Origin: VRUE01 sp963705635
Lineage (GTDB): Bacteria > Actinomycetota > Thermoleophilia > Solirubrobacterales > 70-9
NCBI GenBank assembly: GCA_963705635.1
Contig: CAVPKH010000001.1
Coordinates: forward strand, 62,001-126,000
Direction: 5' to 3'
DNA: 64,000 bases
Positions 15,318 to 23,943 of this stretch are shown piece after piece. A program made the translations under genes and the position numbers. The notes beneath the pieces are model-generated. The model saw only the letters and a list, made by a program, of their open reading frames with translations. It did not search any database and was not told the DNA's origin. Numbering within the stretch: the stretch's first letter is position 1; every line of letters starts with the position of its first letter.

Positions 15318-16748
15318 GTGATCAGCGGCCCCGAGGCGATCCAGTCCGACGTGGCGATAGTGGGAGCTGGCCTCTCCGGCCTCGTCGCCGCGCGGCAGCT
15401 CGCGGCGAACGGCATCCGTCCGCTTGTCCTCGAGGCCCGCGACCGGGTCGGCGGGCGCTTGCTCAACGAGGCGATCGGCGGCGGCAAGGTGGTCGAGGTC
15501 GGCGGGCAGTGGATCGGGGCGACCCAGGAGCGGATCGCCGCCCTCGCCGCCGAGCTCGGAGTCGACACCTTCCCCACCCACGACGAGGGCAGGCACCTGA
15601 TCGAGGTGTCCGGCAAGCTCGCCTCCTACTCAGGGGCGCTGACCGACGCCCGGATCGGCCTGGTCCGCGAGCTCTCGCCGGCGATCTCCCCACTTGCCCT
15701 CGCCGATTTCGAACGGGCTCGCATCCGCCTCGACCGGATGGCGAAGCAGGTGCCGCTCGAGGCGCCATGGACGGCGCCAAAGGCGGCGAGCTGGGACAGC
15801 CAGACCTTCGCCACCTGGGTGCGGCGCAACGCGCGAACCGCGGTGGCGCGCAGCCTCTTCGAACTGTCCACCGAGGCGGTCTGGGCGGCCGAGCCCGCTG
15901 ACGTCTCCCTCCTCCACGTCCTCTTCTACACCCACTCCGGCGGCGGCTTCAACAGGCTTCTCGGCACCGGCGGCGGCGCTCAGCAGGACCGTTTCCACGG
16001 CGGCTCGCAGCGGATCGCCGAGCTGCTCGCCGAACAGCTGGGGGCGGAGCGGCTGCGGCTGCGCGCGCCGGTGCGGCGGATCGAGCACGACGACGCCGGC
16101 GTCGTCGTCCAGGCCGACGGGCCCGATGGCGAGCCGGGCGGGCTGAGCGTGCGGGCGCGGCGCGCGATCGTCGCCGTGCCGCCCACCCTGGCCGGGCGGA
16201 TCTCCTACGACCCGCCGCTGCCGGGGCGCCGCGACCAGCTGACGCAGCGGATGCCGCAGGGCACGGTGATCAAGACGATGGCCATCTACGAGCGGCCGTT
16301 CTGGCGGCAGGAGGGGCTTTCGGGCCAGGCGGCCAGCGACGTCGGCCCGGCCCGCGTCGTCTTCGACAACTCACCGCCCGACGGCAGCCCCGGCGTCCTG
16401 CTCGGCTTCCTCGAGGGCCGGCTGGCGCGCCAGTGGGGAGCTCGCCCGGCGAGCGAGCGGCGCGAGGCGATCCTCGCCGGCCACGCCCGCCTCTTCGGCG
16501 AGCGGGCGGCGCGGCCACAGCGCTTCATCGAGCGGGTCTGGGCCGAGGAGGAGTGGACCCGCGGCTGCTACGGCTGCCTGATGACCACCGGGGGCTGGAC
16601 CGAATACGGCAGCGCCCTGCGCGCCCCGATCGGGCCGCTGCACTGGGCCGGCGCCGAGACCGCGACGGTCTGGAACGGCTACATGGACGGCGCCGTGCAG
16701 TCGGGCGAGCGCGCCGCGTCAGAGGTCCTCTCGGCACTGGGCGGCTGA
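15318..16748 (+). CDS. Flavin monoamine oxidase-type FAD enzyme
   Basis: A 476-residue amine oxidase family protein (FAD-dependent oxidation of amines, polyamines or related compounds). N-terminal VAIVGAGLSGLVAARQLA is the dinucleotide-binding fold, followed by VLEARDRVGGRL, the family's second FAD motif, and EVGGQWIGATQERI. The C-terminal FAD-contact region is present in HWAGAETATVWNGYMDGAV, with the characteristic aromatic residues and G.M.GA pattern. Translation starts at a GTG. Length agrees with MAO-like enzymes. It is flanked by unrelated genes, so substrate cannot be inferred. Confidence 0.92.
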   Translation: MISGPEAIQSDVAIVGAGLSGLVAARQLAANGIRPLVLEARDRVGGRLLNEAIGGGKVVEVGGQWIGATQERIAALAAELGVDTFPTHDEGRHLIEVSGKLASYSGALTDARIGLVRELSPAISPLALADFERARIRLDRMAKQVPLEAPWTAPKAASWDSQTFATWVRRNARTAVARSLFELSTEAVWAAEPADVSLLHVLFYTHSGGGFNRLLGTGGGAQQDRFHGGSQRIAELLAEQLGAERLRLRAPVRRIEHDDAGVVVQADGPDGEPGGLSVRARRAIVAVPPTLAGRISYDPPLPGRRDQLTQRMPQGTVIKTMAIYERPFWRQEGLSGQAASDVGPARVVFDNSPPDGSPGVLLGFLEGRLARQWGARPASERREAILAGHARLFGERAARPQRFIERVWAEEEWTRGCYGCLMTTGGWTEYGSALRAPIGPLHWAGAETATVWNGYMDGAVQSGERAASEVLSALGG

Positions 16749-16859
16749 TCCCAGTTGAGTCGCGGCATGCCTAGGTAGTCAACGCGGCCTCGCGGGCGGC
16801 GGCCTCTTCCAGCTCGCGCTCTGGCGCCACGCCCCTGGCTGGCCGGAGCCGTCGGGGCC

Positions 16860-18041
16860 CTATGCGGGCAGCTCGGTCGCGCTCGCCGGCCCGCTGACGC
16901 CGTTCTCCCCGACCGCGCTTGCGCGCACGACGTAGGCGCGGTCTTCGAGCTGCAGCGGGAACTCGACCTCACCGGGCTTGGCGTCGACCTCGAAGACGCG
17001 GGTCGCCGGCGGGCGGCCGTCTTTGACCCCGTCGAGGCTGACCAGCAGACCCTTCAGCTTCGGCGCCGAGGGATCGGGCTGGGGGAAGCTGTAGGAGACG
17101 GTGGCGCCGGTGGCGTCGCGGCGCGCCTCGAGCTTCGGCGCCGGCGGCTTCGGCAGGTCCGCGCCCACCTCGCGGCCGAGGTCCTGCACCGGCCGCGCCT
17201 CGTTGTGGAAGGCCAGCGGGTTGCGCCAGGCGCCGTGCCAGCGCGGCCCGGGCGGGCTGTCGGAGCCAATCGGCCCGATCAGCGCCCTGGTGCTGCCCCA
17301 GCGCCCCGGCCAGGCGACCCAGGCCGGGCTTTTGTCGTCGATCAGGTTGAGCTGCGGGCGGACGCGCGGGCCGTCGTCGTTGTTGTGGTCGGGCACGATT
17401 GGCGCCTGCGTGTAGGTGCCGGGGCGGAAGTAGGAGGCGTGCGAGCCGCGGGCCGAGTAGACGACCGGCGCCGGGCCGTCCGCGCCCTCCTCCTTTTCGA
17501 CGTCGCCCCATTCACAGCGTTCGCCGCGGGAGTGCTGGGCGTAGGTGGCGACGTCGGGCTCGTCGCCGGCGCCGATCCGCAGCTGGATCATCTCCCAGTC
17601 GCCCTCGTGCAGCCCGAGGTGGAGAAAGGCCTTGTTGTTGTAGTAGTAGAAGAACCAGTACTGGAGCCAGCGATCACCCTTCTCGTCCCGCCTGACGCTG
17701 CCGTAGACCTGGTTGGCATAGCCGGGGCGGGCGTGCATCGCGCGGGCGTCGACGACGTAGTCCTTGCCGGCGACGTCGACGTAGTCAGCGGCGCTGACCG
17801 CGGTGTGGGCGGCGTCGGTGTACTTGCCCGGGCGCAGGAAGCCCAGCTCGAGCTTCGACTCGCCGGCGGGCGGCTTGACCGCGGCAAGCACCTTGCCACC
17901 GTCCTTGCAGAGCGTGTTCCCGCGGGGGAATTTCGCCGGCACGCAGTCGGTCATCGTGGTGACGGAATCGGCGGCGAAGCTCTCCAGCGAGTCGTACTGG
18001 ACGTAGGGCGAGTAGCGCGCCAGCAGCTCCGCGTCGCTCAC
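16860..18041 (-). CDS. VPS62-like domain protein
   Basis: A 393-residue protein carrying the signatures of the VPS62 family (once DUF946): YWFFYYYNNKAFLHLGLHEG running into DWEMIQL, and PVVYSARGSHASYFRPGTYT. A C-terminal segment from about residue 300 (KLEARRDATGATVSYSFPQP) looks like a fibronectin-type or Ig-like beta domain. No signal peptide is evident. It starts at GTG 18041, whose last bases form the stop codon of the preceding oxidase (GTGA overlap), so it is the third gene of a coupled operon with two flavoenzymes. Molecular function of this bacterial VPS62 group is not known to me. Confidence 0.85.
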   Translation of the reverse strand: MSDAELLARYSPYVQYDSLESFAADSVTTMTDCVPAKFPRGNTLCKDGGKVLAAVKPPAGESKLELGFLRPGKYTDAAHTAVSAADYVDVAGKDYVVDARAMHARPGYANQVYGSVRRDEKGDRWLQYWFFYYYNNKAFLHLGLHEGDWEMIQLRIGAGDEPDVATYAQHSRGERCEWGDVEKEEGADGPAPVVYSARGSHASYFRPGTYTQAPIVPDHNNDDGPRVRPQLNLIDDKSPAWVAWPGRWGSTRALIGPIGSDSPPGPRWHGAWRNPLAFHNEARPVQDLGREVGADLPKPPAPKLEARRDATGATVSYSFPQPDPSAPKLKGLLVSLDGVKDGRPPATRVFEVDAKPGEVEFPLQLEDRAYVVRASAVGENGVSGPASATELPA

Positions 18042-19462
18042 GAGATCCCCAGCCGCTCGCTGAAGGGCGAGTTGAAGACGCCGGAGGCGTTGTAGCTCCG
18101 CTCGACCGCCATCCAGCGCTCCCACTCGGGGTAGAGCAGTGGCGGCTGCGCTGGCTCGATCGCGTTGATCTGCCCCCAGTGCGGACGCACGCCGAGGTCG
18201 GCAAGCGCGTCTTCGTAGCCCTCCAGCAGGGCGAGCTCGCCGCGGCTGCCGGTCACCATGATCAGCTCGATCATCATCGTCGGCTGTTCATACATCATCG
18301 ACGCGTAGGCGCGGGAAGGGGCGACGAACCGCAGCGAGAACGGTGAGGTGTGGTAGATGCCTTCCTTCGCCCGCTCGGCGGCGATCGCGAGGATCTCATC
18401 GACCGCCTCGACGTGGCGGCCGTCGACCGCGATGCCGAGCTCCATCGAGTCGGCGGGCAGGTGGTTGGCCTCGCCGATGTTGAAGACCTTGTAGGAGACG
18501 TTGGTGTAGTTGTCGTCGCACATTTCCTCGAGCACCGCGTCGAAGCGCTTGGCGATCAGCGAGGGGAAGTGCCTGGCGAGGAACCTCAGCACCACCCCGG
18601 TGAAGTGCCAGGAGGACTCGAGTTCGGTGAGGAAATGGCGTTCGAGCTTGTCCTGCGGCTCGTCGTGCGGCTCGGCGGTGTCGGTCCGCATCGTCACCAG
18701 CACCCGGTGCTCGCCGTCGTCGCCCTCGTAGGGGTTGACGAAGAGCTCGTAGTGCCCCGGCTCAGCGAGCACGCCGTCGGCAGTGAGGGTGGAGCGAACT
18801 TTCTCCCAGGTGTCGAGCGTGCGCACCTCCTTCAGCCAGAACTTCTCTCGCACGTCGATCATCACCCGGTGCAGGAGGCCGAGCGTGCCGAGGCCGCAGA
18901 TCGCGGCGGCGAACTGCTCGTCGTCCTGGACCAGCTCCAGCCCCGCGACGGCGAAGGTGGCCGGATCGGTGGGGCCGTCGGCGGGCTCGACCCGCAGCGC
19001 CCGGGCGCCGGAAACGACCAGCTCGAGCGAGCGGACGGCGTCCGGGAAGGGACCGAAGGCGAGGCCGGAGCCGTGGGTGGAGGTGGAGATGACGCCGGCG
19101 ATCGTCTGGGCGTCGTAGCCGCCCATGTTGCGCAGCGCCAGCCCCATCGCTTCCAACTTGGGGTTGAGGGTGTGCAGGTGGGTGCCCGATCCAACCCAGA
19201 CCAGGTTGACGCCGGCGGGCTGGGGGCGCAGGCTCGCCGGGTCGGCAAGCTCGACGCCGCTGAGCTGGTCGGGTTCGACCATGATGCCGTCGGTCAGGGC
19301 GATGTCCGACCAGGAATGCCTGGCGCCGGCGGCGTGCACCGTCCTGCCCTCGCGCTCGGCCCTGCTGACGAGCGCGACCAGGTCCCCGAGCGTGCGCGGG
19401 CGGGCGATCTCAGCCGGTTCGCAGCTCTGCCCACCGCTGTGGTTCTTCCAGACGGGGCTCAA
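18038..19462 (-). CDS. FAD-binding oxidoreductase, ALO/L-gulonolactone oxidase type
   Basis: A 474-residue flavoenzyme of the PCMH/VAO class with a D-arabinono-1,4-lactone-oxidase-like C-terminus. EPAEIARPRTLGDLVALVSR and AAGARHSWSDIALTDGIMV form the FAD-binding domain entrance; GLALRNMGGYDAQTIAGVIS and THGSGLAFGPFPD are the conserved FAD-pyrophosphate segment. The C-terminal HWGQINAIEPAQPPLLYPEW is typical of ALO domains. Relatives oxidise sugar lactones or alditols. It begins with TTG at 19462, overlapping the GMC gene's TGA (TTGA), and overlaps the VPS62 gene at its end. Confidence 0.88.
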   Translation of the reverse strand: MSPVWKNHSGGQSCEPAEIARPRTLGDLVALVSRAEREGRTVHAAGARHSWSDIALTDGIMVEPDQLSGVELADPASLRPQPAGVNLVWVGSGTHLHTLNPKLEAMGLALRNMGGYDAQTIAGVISTSTHGSGLAFGPFPDAVRSLELVVSGARALRVEPADGPTDPATFAVAGLELVQDDEQFAAAICGLGTLGLLHRVMIDVREKFWLKEVRTLDTWEKVRSTLTADGVLAEPGHYELFVNPYEGDDGEHRVLVTMRTDTAEPHDEPQDKLERHFLTELESSWHFTGVVLRFLARHFPSLIAKRFDAVLEEMCDDNYTNVSYKVFNIGEANHLPADSMELGIAVDGRHVEAVDEILAIAAERAKEGIYHTSPFSLRFVAPSRAYASMMYEQPTMMIELIMVTGSRGELALLEGYEDALADLGVRPHWGQINAIEPAQPPLLYPEWERWMAVERSYNASGVFNSPFSERLGIS

Positions 19463-21024
19463 GCAAGCTCCTCGACCATCTGCGCGACACCGCGCTCGGC
19501 CAGCGCCGCGATCGTCTTCGACGGGTTGACGCCGAGCGCGGTCGGCACTATCGAGCCGTCGAGGACGCGCAGCCCCGGGTAGCCGTGGACGCGGCCAACG
19601 TCATCGACGACGCCGGCGGCCGGGTCGTCCGCCATCGGGCAGCCGCCGAGCGGGTGCACGGTCGTGAACTTGCTCAGCGGCCCGCCTTCGAGCGCGTAGA
19701 ACGGCGTCGCGCCGCTCGCCTCGGCGATCTCCTTCGCCGTTCGCTCGAGGTCGGCGAAGAGCTGCGCCGAGGCGCCTTGGCTCCAGCGGATGTCGAAGCG
19801 GCGGAACAGCCGCGTCAGCCGCATCTGCCCGTTGGCGGCGTCGCGGCCGATCATCAGGAAGATCAGCGAGTCGACGTCGGATTCGCGCTGCGCCAGGTGC
19901 AGCTCGCGCGGGCGCAGCGGCTGGTCGCTCCAGCCGAGCTGGATCAGCGCCGCCCGCAGGCGCAGCAGGAAGCGGCGCCAGCCGCGGATCACGTTGACGC
20001 CGCGGGCGACGTCGAGCAGGACGTCGAAGTTGGCGGGCAGGCCGCCGTCGGCGACGATCAGCTGGCGCTCGTCCATGTAATCGAGCTTGCTCGTCATCAC
20101 CGGGCCGTAGTCGTTGCGGGCGCCCTGGACATCGGGAGCGCTGGGGTCGAAGGCAATTCCGAGCGCGTCGCCGTTGCCGGAGAAGCGGCTGCCGAGCGCG
20201 GCGGAGAGGGCGGGCAGGCGGCGGCGGTTTTCCAGCAGCAGGCGCGAGGAGCCGACCGTGCCGGCGGCGAGCACGAGGTTCGGCGCCTCGACGCTGCCGT
20301 CGTCACCGTCGCCGAGGTGCTTGAACGACACCGTCCAGTTGCCGCCCGGGCTCGACGGCGGCGCGATCTCCTCGACCAGGTGCAGGGGCCGCACCTCGGC
20401 GCCATGCGTTTCGGCGCGGGCGATATAGGTGATCTCGACCGTGTTCTTGGCATTGATCGGGCAGCCGACGTCGCAGCGACCGAGGTTCTGGCAGCCCTCC
20501 TGGTGGACGCCGCTGAACGGGTGCTCGCGGGCCTCGCCGAAGTGGACCGCGAGCGGCAGCGGCTCCGCCTCCTTGCCGACGTGGCGACCGGCGGCGGCGA
20601 AGGCGCGGACCTTTGGCAGGGCGGGATCGGTCGGCGTCGGCCGCGGCTGCAGCGCTTCCTCGGTGCGGTCGTACCAGGGGTCGAGGGCGCGGCGGTCGAG
20701 GCCGTCGGGCCAGTCCTGGTCAAAGACGGCGGCGGGCGCCCGCAACTGCACGTTGGCGTAGACCAGCGAGCCGCCGCCGACGCCGGCGGCGGTGATCACC
20801 GAGACGTCGCGCATCATCCGCACGTCGAAGAGGCCGTCGGGATTCAGCGACTCGTGCCAGAGCATCTGCGGCGCTTCGCCGGGCTCCTCGGGGAAGTCCT
20901 CGGGCGCGAAGCGCCGCCCCCGCTCCAGCACGCAGACGCGCTTGCCCGCTTCCGCCAACCTGCATGCGGCGATGCCGCCGCCGAAGCCCGAGCCGACAAT
21001 CACCGCGTCATAGGCCGCCGTCAC
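19459..21024 (-). CDS. GMC oxidoreductase, cholesterol-oxidase-like
   Basis: A 521-residue FAD enzyme: VIVGSGFGGGIAACRLAEAG at the N-terminus binds FAD, SVITAAGVGGGSLVYANV is the second GMC signature region, and TTVHPLGGCPMADD with GLRVLDGSIVPTALGVNPSK holds the catalytic His/Asn region as in cholesterol-oxidase-like GMC enzymes. A Cys-rich insert (GCQNLGRCDVGCPINAK) is shared with several bacterial GMC dehydrogenases. The start is a GTG with no nearby Shine-Dalgarno; an AAGGAG instead serves a short overlapping leader frame. It heads a coupled three-gene operon. Substrate unknown: sterol, alcohol or sugar. Confidence 0.88.
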   Translation of the reverse strand: MTAAYDAVIVGSGFGGGIAACRLAEAGKRVCVLERGRRFAPEDFPEEPGEAPQMLWHESLNPDGLFDVRMMRDVSVITAAGVGGGSLVYANVQLRAPAAVFDQDWPDGLDRRALDPWYDRTEEALQPRPTPTDPALPKVRAFAAAGRHVGKEAEPLPLAVHFGEAREHPFSGVHQEGCQNLGRCDVGCPINAKNTVEITYIARAETHGAEVRPLHLVEEIAPPSSPGGNWTVSFKHLGDGDDGSVEAPNLVLAAGTVGSSRLLLENRRRLPALSAALGSRFSGNGDALGIAFDPSAPDVQGARNDYGPVMTSKLDYMDERQLIVADGGLPANFDVLLDVARGVNVIRGWRRFLLRLRAALIQLGWSDQPLRPRELHLAQRESDVDSLIFLMIGRDAANGQMRLTRLFRRFDIRWSQGASAQLFADLERTAKEIAEASGATPFYALEGGPLSKFTTVHPLGGCPMADDPAAGVVDDVGRVHGYPGLRVLDGSIVPTALGVNPSKTIAALAERGVAQMVEELA

Positions 21025-21070
21025 CCGGCGGATGGTACATGCACTCCTTAGTAATTAATCCGCTTATAGC
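21008..21070 (-). promoter_or_regulatory. Leader ORF and promoter-like region of the GMC operon
   Basis: On the minus strand TATAAG inside a short palindrome (CGCTTATAGCG on plus, about 21060-21070) could be a -10 box or operator. AAGGAG (21044-21049) stands 3 nt before an ATG at 21040 that encodes only ten residues (MYHPPGDGGL) and stops at 21008, overlapping the GMC start GTG at 21024 in another frame. Translation of the leader may deliver ribosomes to the GMC start. Confidence 0.4.
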
Positions 21071-21154
21071 GTGCGGACGGGCAACCGCCGAGGGGCCTTC
21101 GACGAATCGCCCGGCTTCACGCGCCGCCACCTGCGCCAGGCGGCCATTTGCGGC

Positions 21155-22285
21155 TCAGGGGCCGCTTGGTTTCACCTCGGCCAGCTCCTGCAGGTACTGA
21201 TCCGAGAAGTCAACCCGGAACTCCGCCCACAGCGGCAGGTGATCGGACATCTGGTAGGTCCGCCAGGTCTTGAACTGGCTCAGCCTGGCCGCGTCGGTGG
21301 TCGGTTCTTTCGGGCTCTTTTTGCCCGCCGCATGGCGTTCCTTGATGTACCGGTCGATGTAGGGCCGGTAGGTAGCTGAATCGTCCGCGGTGAAGACATG
21401 GCGGTAGTAGTCGAAGACGCCAGCTTTGCCGGTGGCCTCGAACCGCCCCTCTCGCGACCGGTAGGCAATCTGGTCGTACTTCCTCTCGCCGGTCAGGTTC
21501 GAGCCCGGGATGCTGGCGATCTGCTCGGGAATGCTGAAGTCGCCGGCTTCGGTGAGCGCTTTCATCGTCTTGTCGCCCTCGGCAAAGATGTTGAAGTCGC
21601 CGAGGACGATGAAGTTGTGGATCGGCTCGGTTGGATCTTCGGTGCGCTTCTTGAGGAATTCCGCGACCTGTTTTATCTCCTCGATGCGCGCCACCGGCTC
21701 GGCCGTCTTCTCGCCATAGACGATGTGGACGGTGGTGAGCACGAACTTGGTCCAACCGACCTGGAAGGCCGCCATCAGCGGCGTCCGCGCAACCTGGGTG
21801 GCGGGGATCTCCTTGCCGCCTGACTTCACCGGCGGCAGGACCAGCTCGCCGGCCATGCCCAGGAAGCGGACCTTGCGGGTGTCATAGAGGAAGGCGAGCC
21901 GCTCCTGATTGCCCGCCTTCCCGGCCGTGGTGTCGGAGACGAGATACGACCAGTGGTGGCCAAGGCGGTGACAGAGCTGCTTCAGCGCCTGCAGGTCGGA
22001 CCGCACCTCCTGGACGGCGACGAGATCGAAGCGGGCGATGATCTCGGCCATGTACGCATAGCTCTCGGGTATCCGCAGCCCCCAGGTTGGGGAGTCGAGC
22101 TCACGCAGGTTCCAGGTCCCGAGGAGGAGTGACTGGAACGTGCGAGGCGGTGGCATCCCCTCGCCGTTGTCGAACGCGCCGCGCAGGGCGGCGAGGTTCT
22201 TGACCGTCCGTTGCCGTCCGCCCTCATCGGCCTTCCAGGCCGGATCGAGCGGGCCGTTGGGATTGAGATCACCGTAGTAAGGCAT
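21155..22285 (-). CDS. Endonuclease/exonuclease/phosphatase (EEP) superfamily protein
   Basis: A 376-residue metal-dependent phosphoesterase of the EEP/DNase I fold. Conserved positions are visible in order: LLLGTWNLRELDS (metal/Asn), FDLVAVQEVRSDLQAL (catalytic Glu), HNFIVLGDFNIFAEGD (Asp-Asn pair) and YQMSDHLPLWAEF (Asp-His). The N-terminal 50 residues are specific to this protein and no signal peptide is seen, so it is likely cytosolic. The substrate could be DNA, RNA or a phosphorylated small molecule. It is divergent from the coiled-coil membrane protein gene at 22368. Confidence 0.88.
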   Translation of the reverse strand: MPYYGDLNPNGPLDPAWKADEGGRQRTVKNLAALRGAFDNGEGMPPPRTFQSLLLGTWNLRELDSPTWGLRIPESYAYMAEIIARFDLVAVQEVRSDLQALKQLCHRLGHHWSYLVSDTTAGKAGNQERLAFLYDTRKVRFLGMAGELVLPPVKSGGKEIPATQVARTPLMAAFQVGWTKFVLTTVHIVYGEKTAEPVARIEEIKQVAEFLKKRTEDPTEPIHNFIVLGDFNIFAEGDKTMKALTEAGDFSIPEQIASIPGSNLTGERKYDQIAYRSREGRFEATGKAGVFDYYRHVFTADDSATYRPYIDRYIKERHAAGKKSPKEPTTDAARLSQFKTWRTYQMSDHLPLWAEFRVDFSDQYLQELAEVKPSGP

Positions 22286-22367
22286 TTGCGTATGCAGAAA
22301 CAGTCAGGTTCACTTTGGTGAGTTAGATTAGCTTTACACACTTTGAGCTATATGGCGGGGGTGAGGT

Positions 22368-23654
22368 TTGGGGAGCCGGGTGCGCTGCGTGAAAGTCGCG
22401 ATGGTCACGGTGTTGGTGGTGTTGCTGGCGAGCCTTGCCGGTGCGGGTCCCGCCCAGGCCCAGGATCCGGGCGAAGGCCTGCGCAATGCCGAAGCGGGCG
22501 CGGCGAGCGCTGAAGCCGAGATCGCCGCAGCCGAAGCACGGCTGGCCGCCGCCGAGGCGCGCTACCTCGCTCGCTCGCGCCGGGCTGCACCGGCGCGAAG
22601 GGCCGCCCGGTCCGCCCGCCTGAGGGCCGAGGGCCTGAAAGAGGGCCGGGTGAATCGGCAACGGGCCGCGGCGGCGCGGATCGCGCGGATCGAGGCCGAC
22701 CACCAAGCTGAAGTCAACAGCCATGACGACCAGGTCAAGGGCGATATCGGCCTGGCCCTGGCGGCGCTCCTGGCCGCGGCCATCGCCCTGGGCTGGCGAC
22801 GGTTCAAAGCAACGGCGGCGGTCCTCTGGCTGACCGAGCGTCAGCTGGGACAGGCGATCGCACTGTGTGTCATCGGCGGCCTGGCCCTGCTGGTCATCGG
22901 AGCGGCGATGAGTGACGGAGGTGGGCTCGTCGCCCTGGTCGGGGCGTTTCTCCTCTTCGCCGGTTTCGTCCTCCCCACGGCGTTGCTCCTGGCCCGTCAC
23001 TCGGTACGGATTCAGCGCGATCAAGCCAAACCACTGCTGGGGCGCGGGCGGATGCCGTCATGGGTGACCAGGAGCGTGGCCGTGGCGATGGGACTGTTGG
23101 CCTTGATCGGATTCGGTTCGGCGATCTCCGCCGACGGCCCGGAGCCCGCGCTCGTTTCCGCCCAATTGCGAGATCGAGCCTCGAGCTCGCGAACCGACCC
23201 GGTGAGCCGCCGCCTCGCCGCCACCGAAGCCGAAGCGGTGAAACTGCAGGGGGTGGCATCGAGGCTGGGCGCCGTGCAGCAGGTGGCTCGCCGGGATCTG
23301 AGCCAAGCGCGACGCCAGCTGGACGGCGCCGAGCATCGCTTCGCCCGGGCCGAGAGCAGCGCCCGCCACTTCAGCCGCCGACTGGCGGCGATCTCAGCCA
23401 GGGAATCCCGCGAAGCGGAAGCGCAAGCAAGGCGGGCCGAAAGACAGGCGGAACTCGAAAGCGAGAAAACGGAAGAAAACCTCTCCGCAGAATGCGATCC
23501 CAGCTACAGCGGCTGCCTGAATCCAAGCTCGCCCGACTACGACTGCGAGGGGGGCAGTGGCGACGGCCCCGACTACACCGGCACGGTTTCGGTTCTCGGC
23601 GAAGACCACTACGGCTTGGACGATGACGGCGATGGAACCGGCTGCGATCCCTAG
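22368..23654 (+). CDS. Membrane coiled-coil protein with excalibur-like C-terminus
   Basis: A 428-residue protein. A signal or anchor segment (VTVLVVLLASLAGAGPAQAQ) is followed by an Ala/Glu/Arg-rich coiled coil (about 30-115). Three or four transmembrane helices come next (LALAALLAAAIALGW, IALCVIGGLALLVIGAAM, ALVGAFLLFAGFVLPTALLL, SVAVAMGLLALIGFGSA), then a second coiled coil (about 260-375). The tail, SPDYDCEGGSGDGPDY with YGLDDDGDGTGCDP, matches the Asp/Gly/Cys pattern of excalibur calcium-binding domains. The first in-frame start is TTG 22368; GTGs at 22380 and 22389 are alternatives. Probably an envelope-spanning scaffold or sensor. Confidence 0.7.
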   Translation: MGSRVRCVKVAMVTVLVVLLASLAGAGPAQAQDPGEGLRNAEAGAASAEAEIAAAEARLAAAEARYLARSRRAAPARRAARSARLRAEGLKEGRVNRQRAAAARIARIEADHQAEVNSHDDQVKGDIGLALAALLAAAIALGWRRFKATAAVLWLTERQLGQAIALCVIGGLALLVIGAAMSDGGGLVALVGAFLLFAGFVLPTALLLARHSVRIQRDQAKPLLGRGRMPSWVTRSVAVAMGLLALIGFGSAISADGPEPALVSAQLRDRASSSRTDPVSRRLAATEAEAVKLQGVASRLGAVQQVARRDLSQARRQLDGAEHRFARAESSARHFSRRLAAISARESREAEAQARRAERQAELESEKTEENLSAECDPSYSGCLNPSSPDYDCEGGSGDGPDYTGTVSVLGEDHYGLDDDGDGTGCDP

Positions 23655-23690
23655 CGTCGCTTTGCGGGTTCGAGTCTAAGCTCCAATTCA

Positions 23691-23936
23691 GTGAGTCAGC
23701 TGGTCCAGATCGTCGGTGCGCTGCTCATCCTGAGTGCCTTCGCCGCCGCCCAGTTCGGCGCCATGGATCCCCACTCGCGGATCTACCTCGTCCTCAACGT
23801 CGCCGGCTCGGCGATCCTCGCCGTGCTCGCCTGGGAGGAACGCCAGTGGGGCTTCCTCCTCCTCGAGACCGTCTGGGCGGCGGTTTCCGTATGGGGGCTG
23901 ATCCAGCTGCGCCGCGGCCAGGCGCTGCCACGCTGA
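23691..23936 (+). CDS. CBU_0592-like small membrane protein
   Basis: 81 residues with three transmembrane helices: LVQIVGALLILSAFAAAQFG, IYLVLNVAGSAILAVLAW and LLLETVWAAVSVWGLIQLRR. The order, length and the GFLLLE.VW..VS..GL pattern fit the CBU_0592-like family of small bacterial membrane proteins of unknown function. It starts at a GTG, 34 bp after the coiled-coil membrane gene, so both may be cotranscribed. It converges with the M15 peptidase gene. Confidence 0.8.
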   Translation: MSQLVQIVGALLILSAFAAAQFGAMDPHSRIYLVLNVAGSAILAVLAWEERQWGFLLLETVWAAVSVWGLIQLRRGQALPR

Positions 23937-23943
23937 GCGCCGC

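Noticed and set aside
19585..21051. Plus-strand open frame opposite the GMC oxidoreductase
   Set aside because: Antisense shadow with no motif.
23666..23680. GGGTTCGAGTC resembling a tRNA T-loop
   Set aside because: No acceptor, anticodon or D-arm can be built around it.
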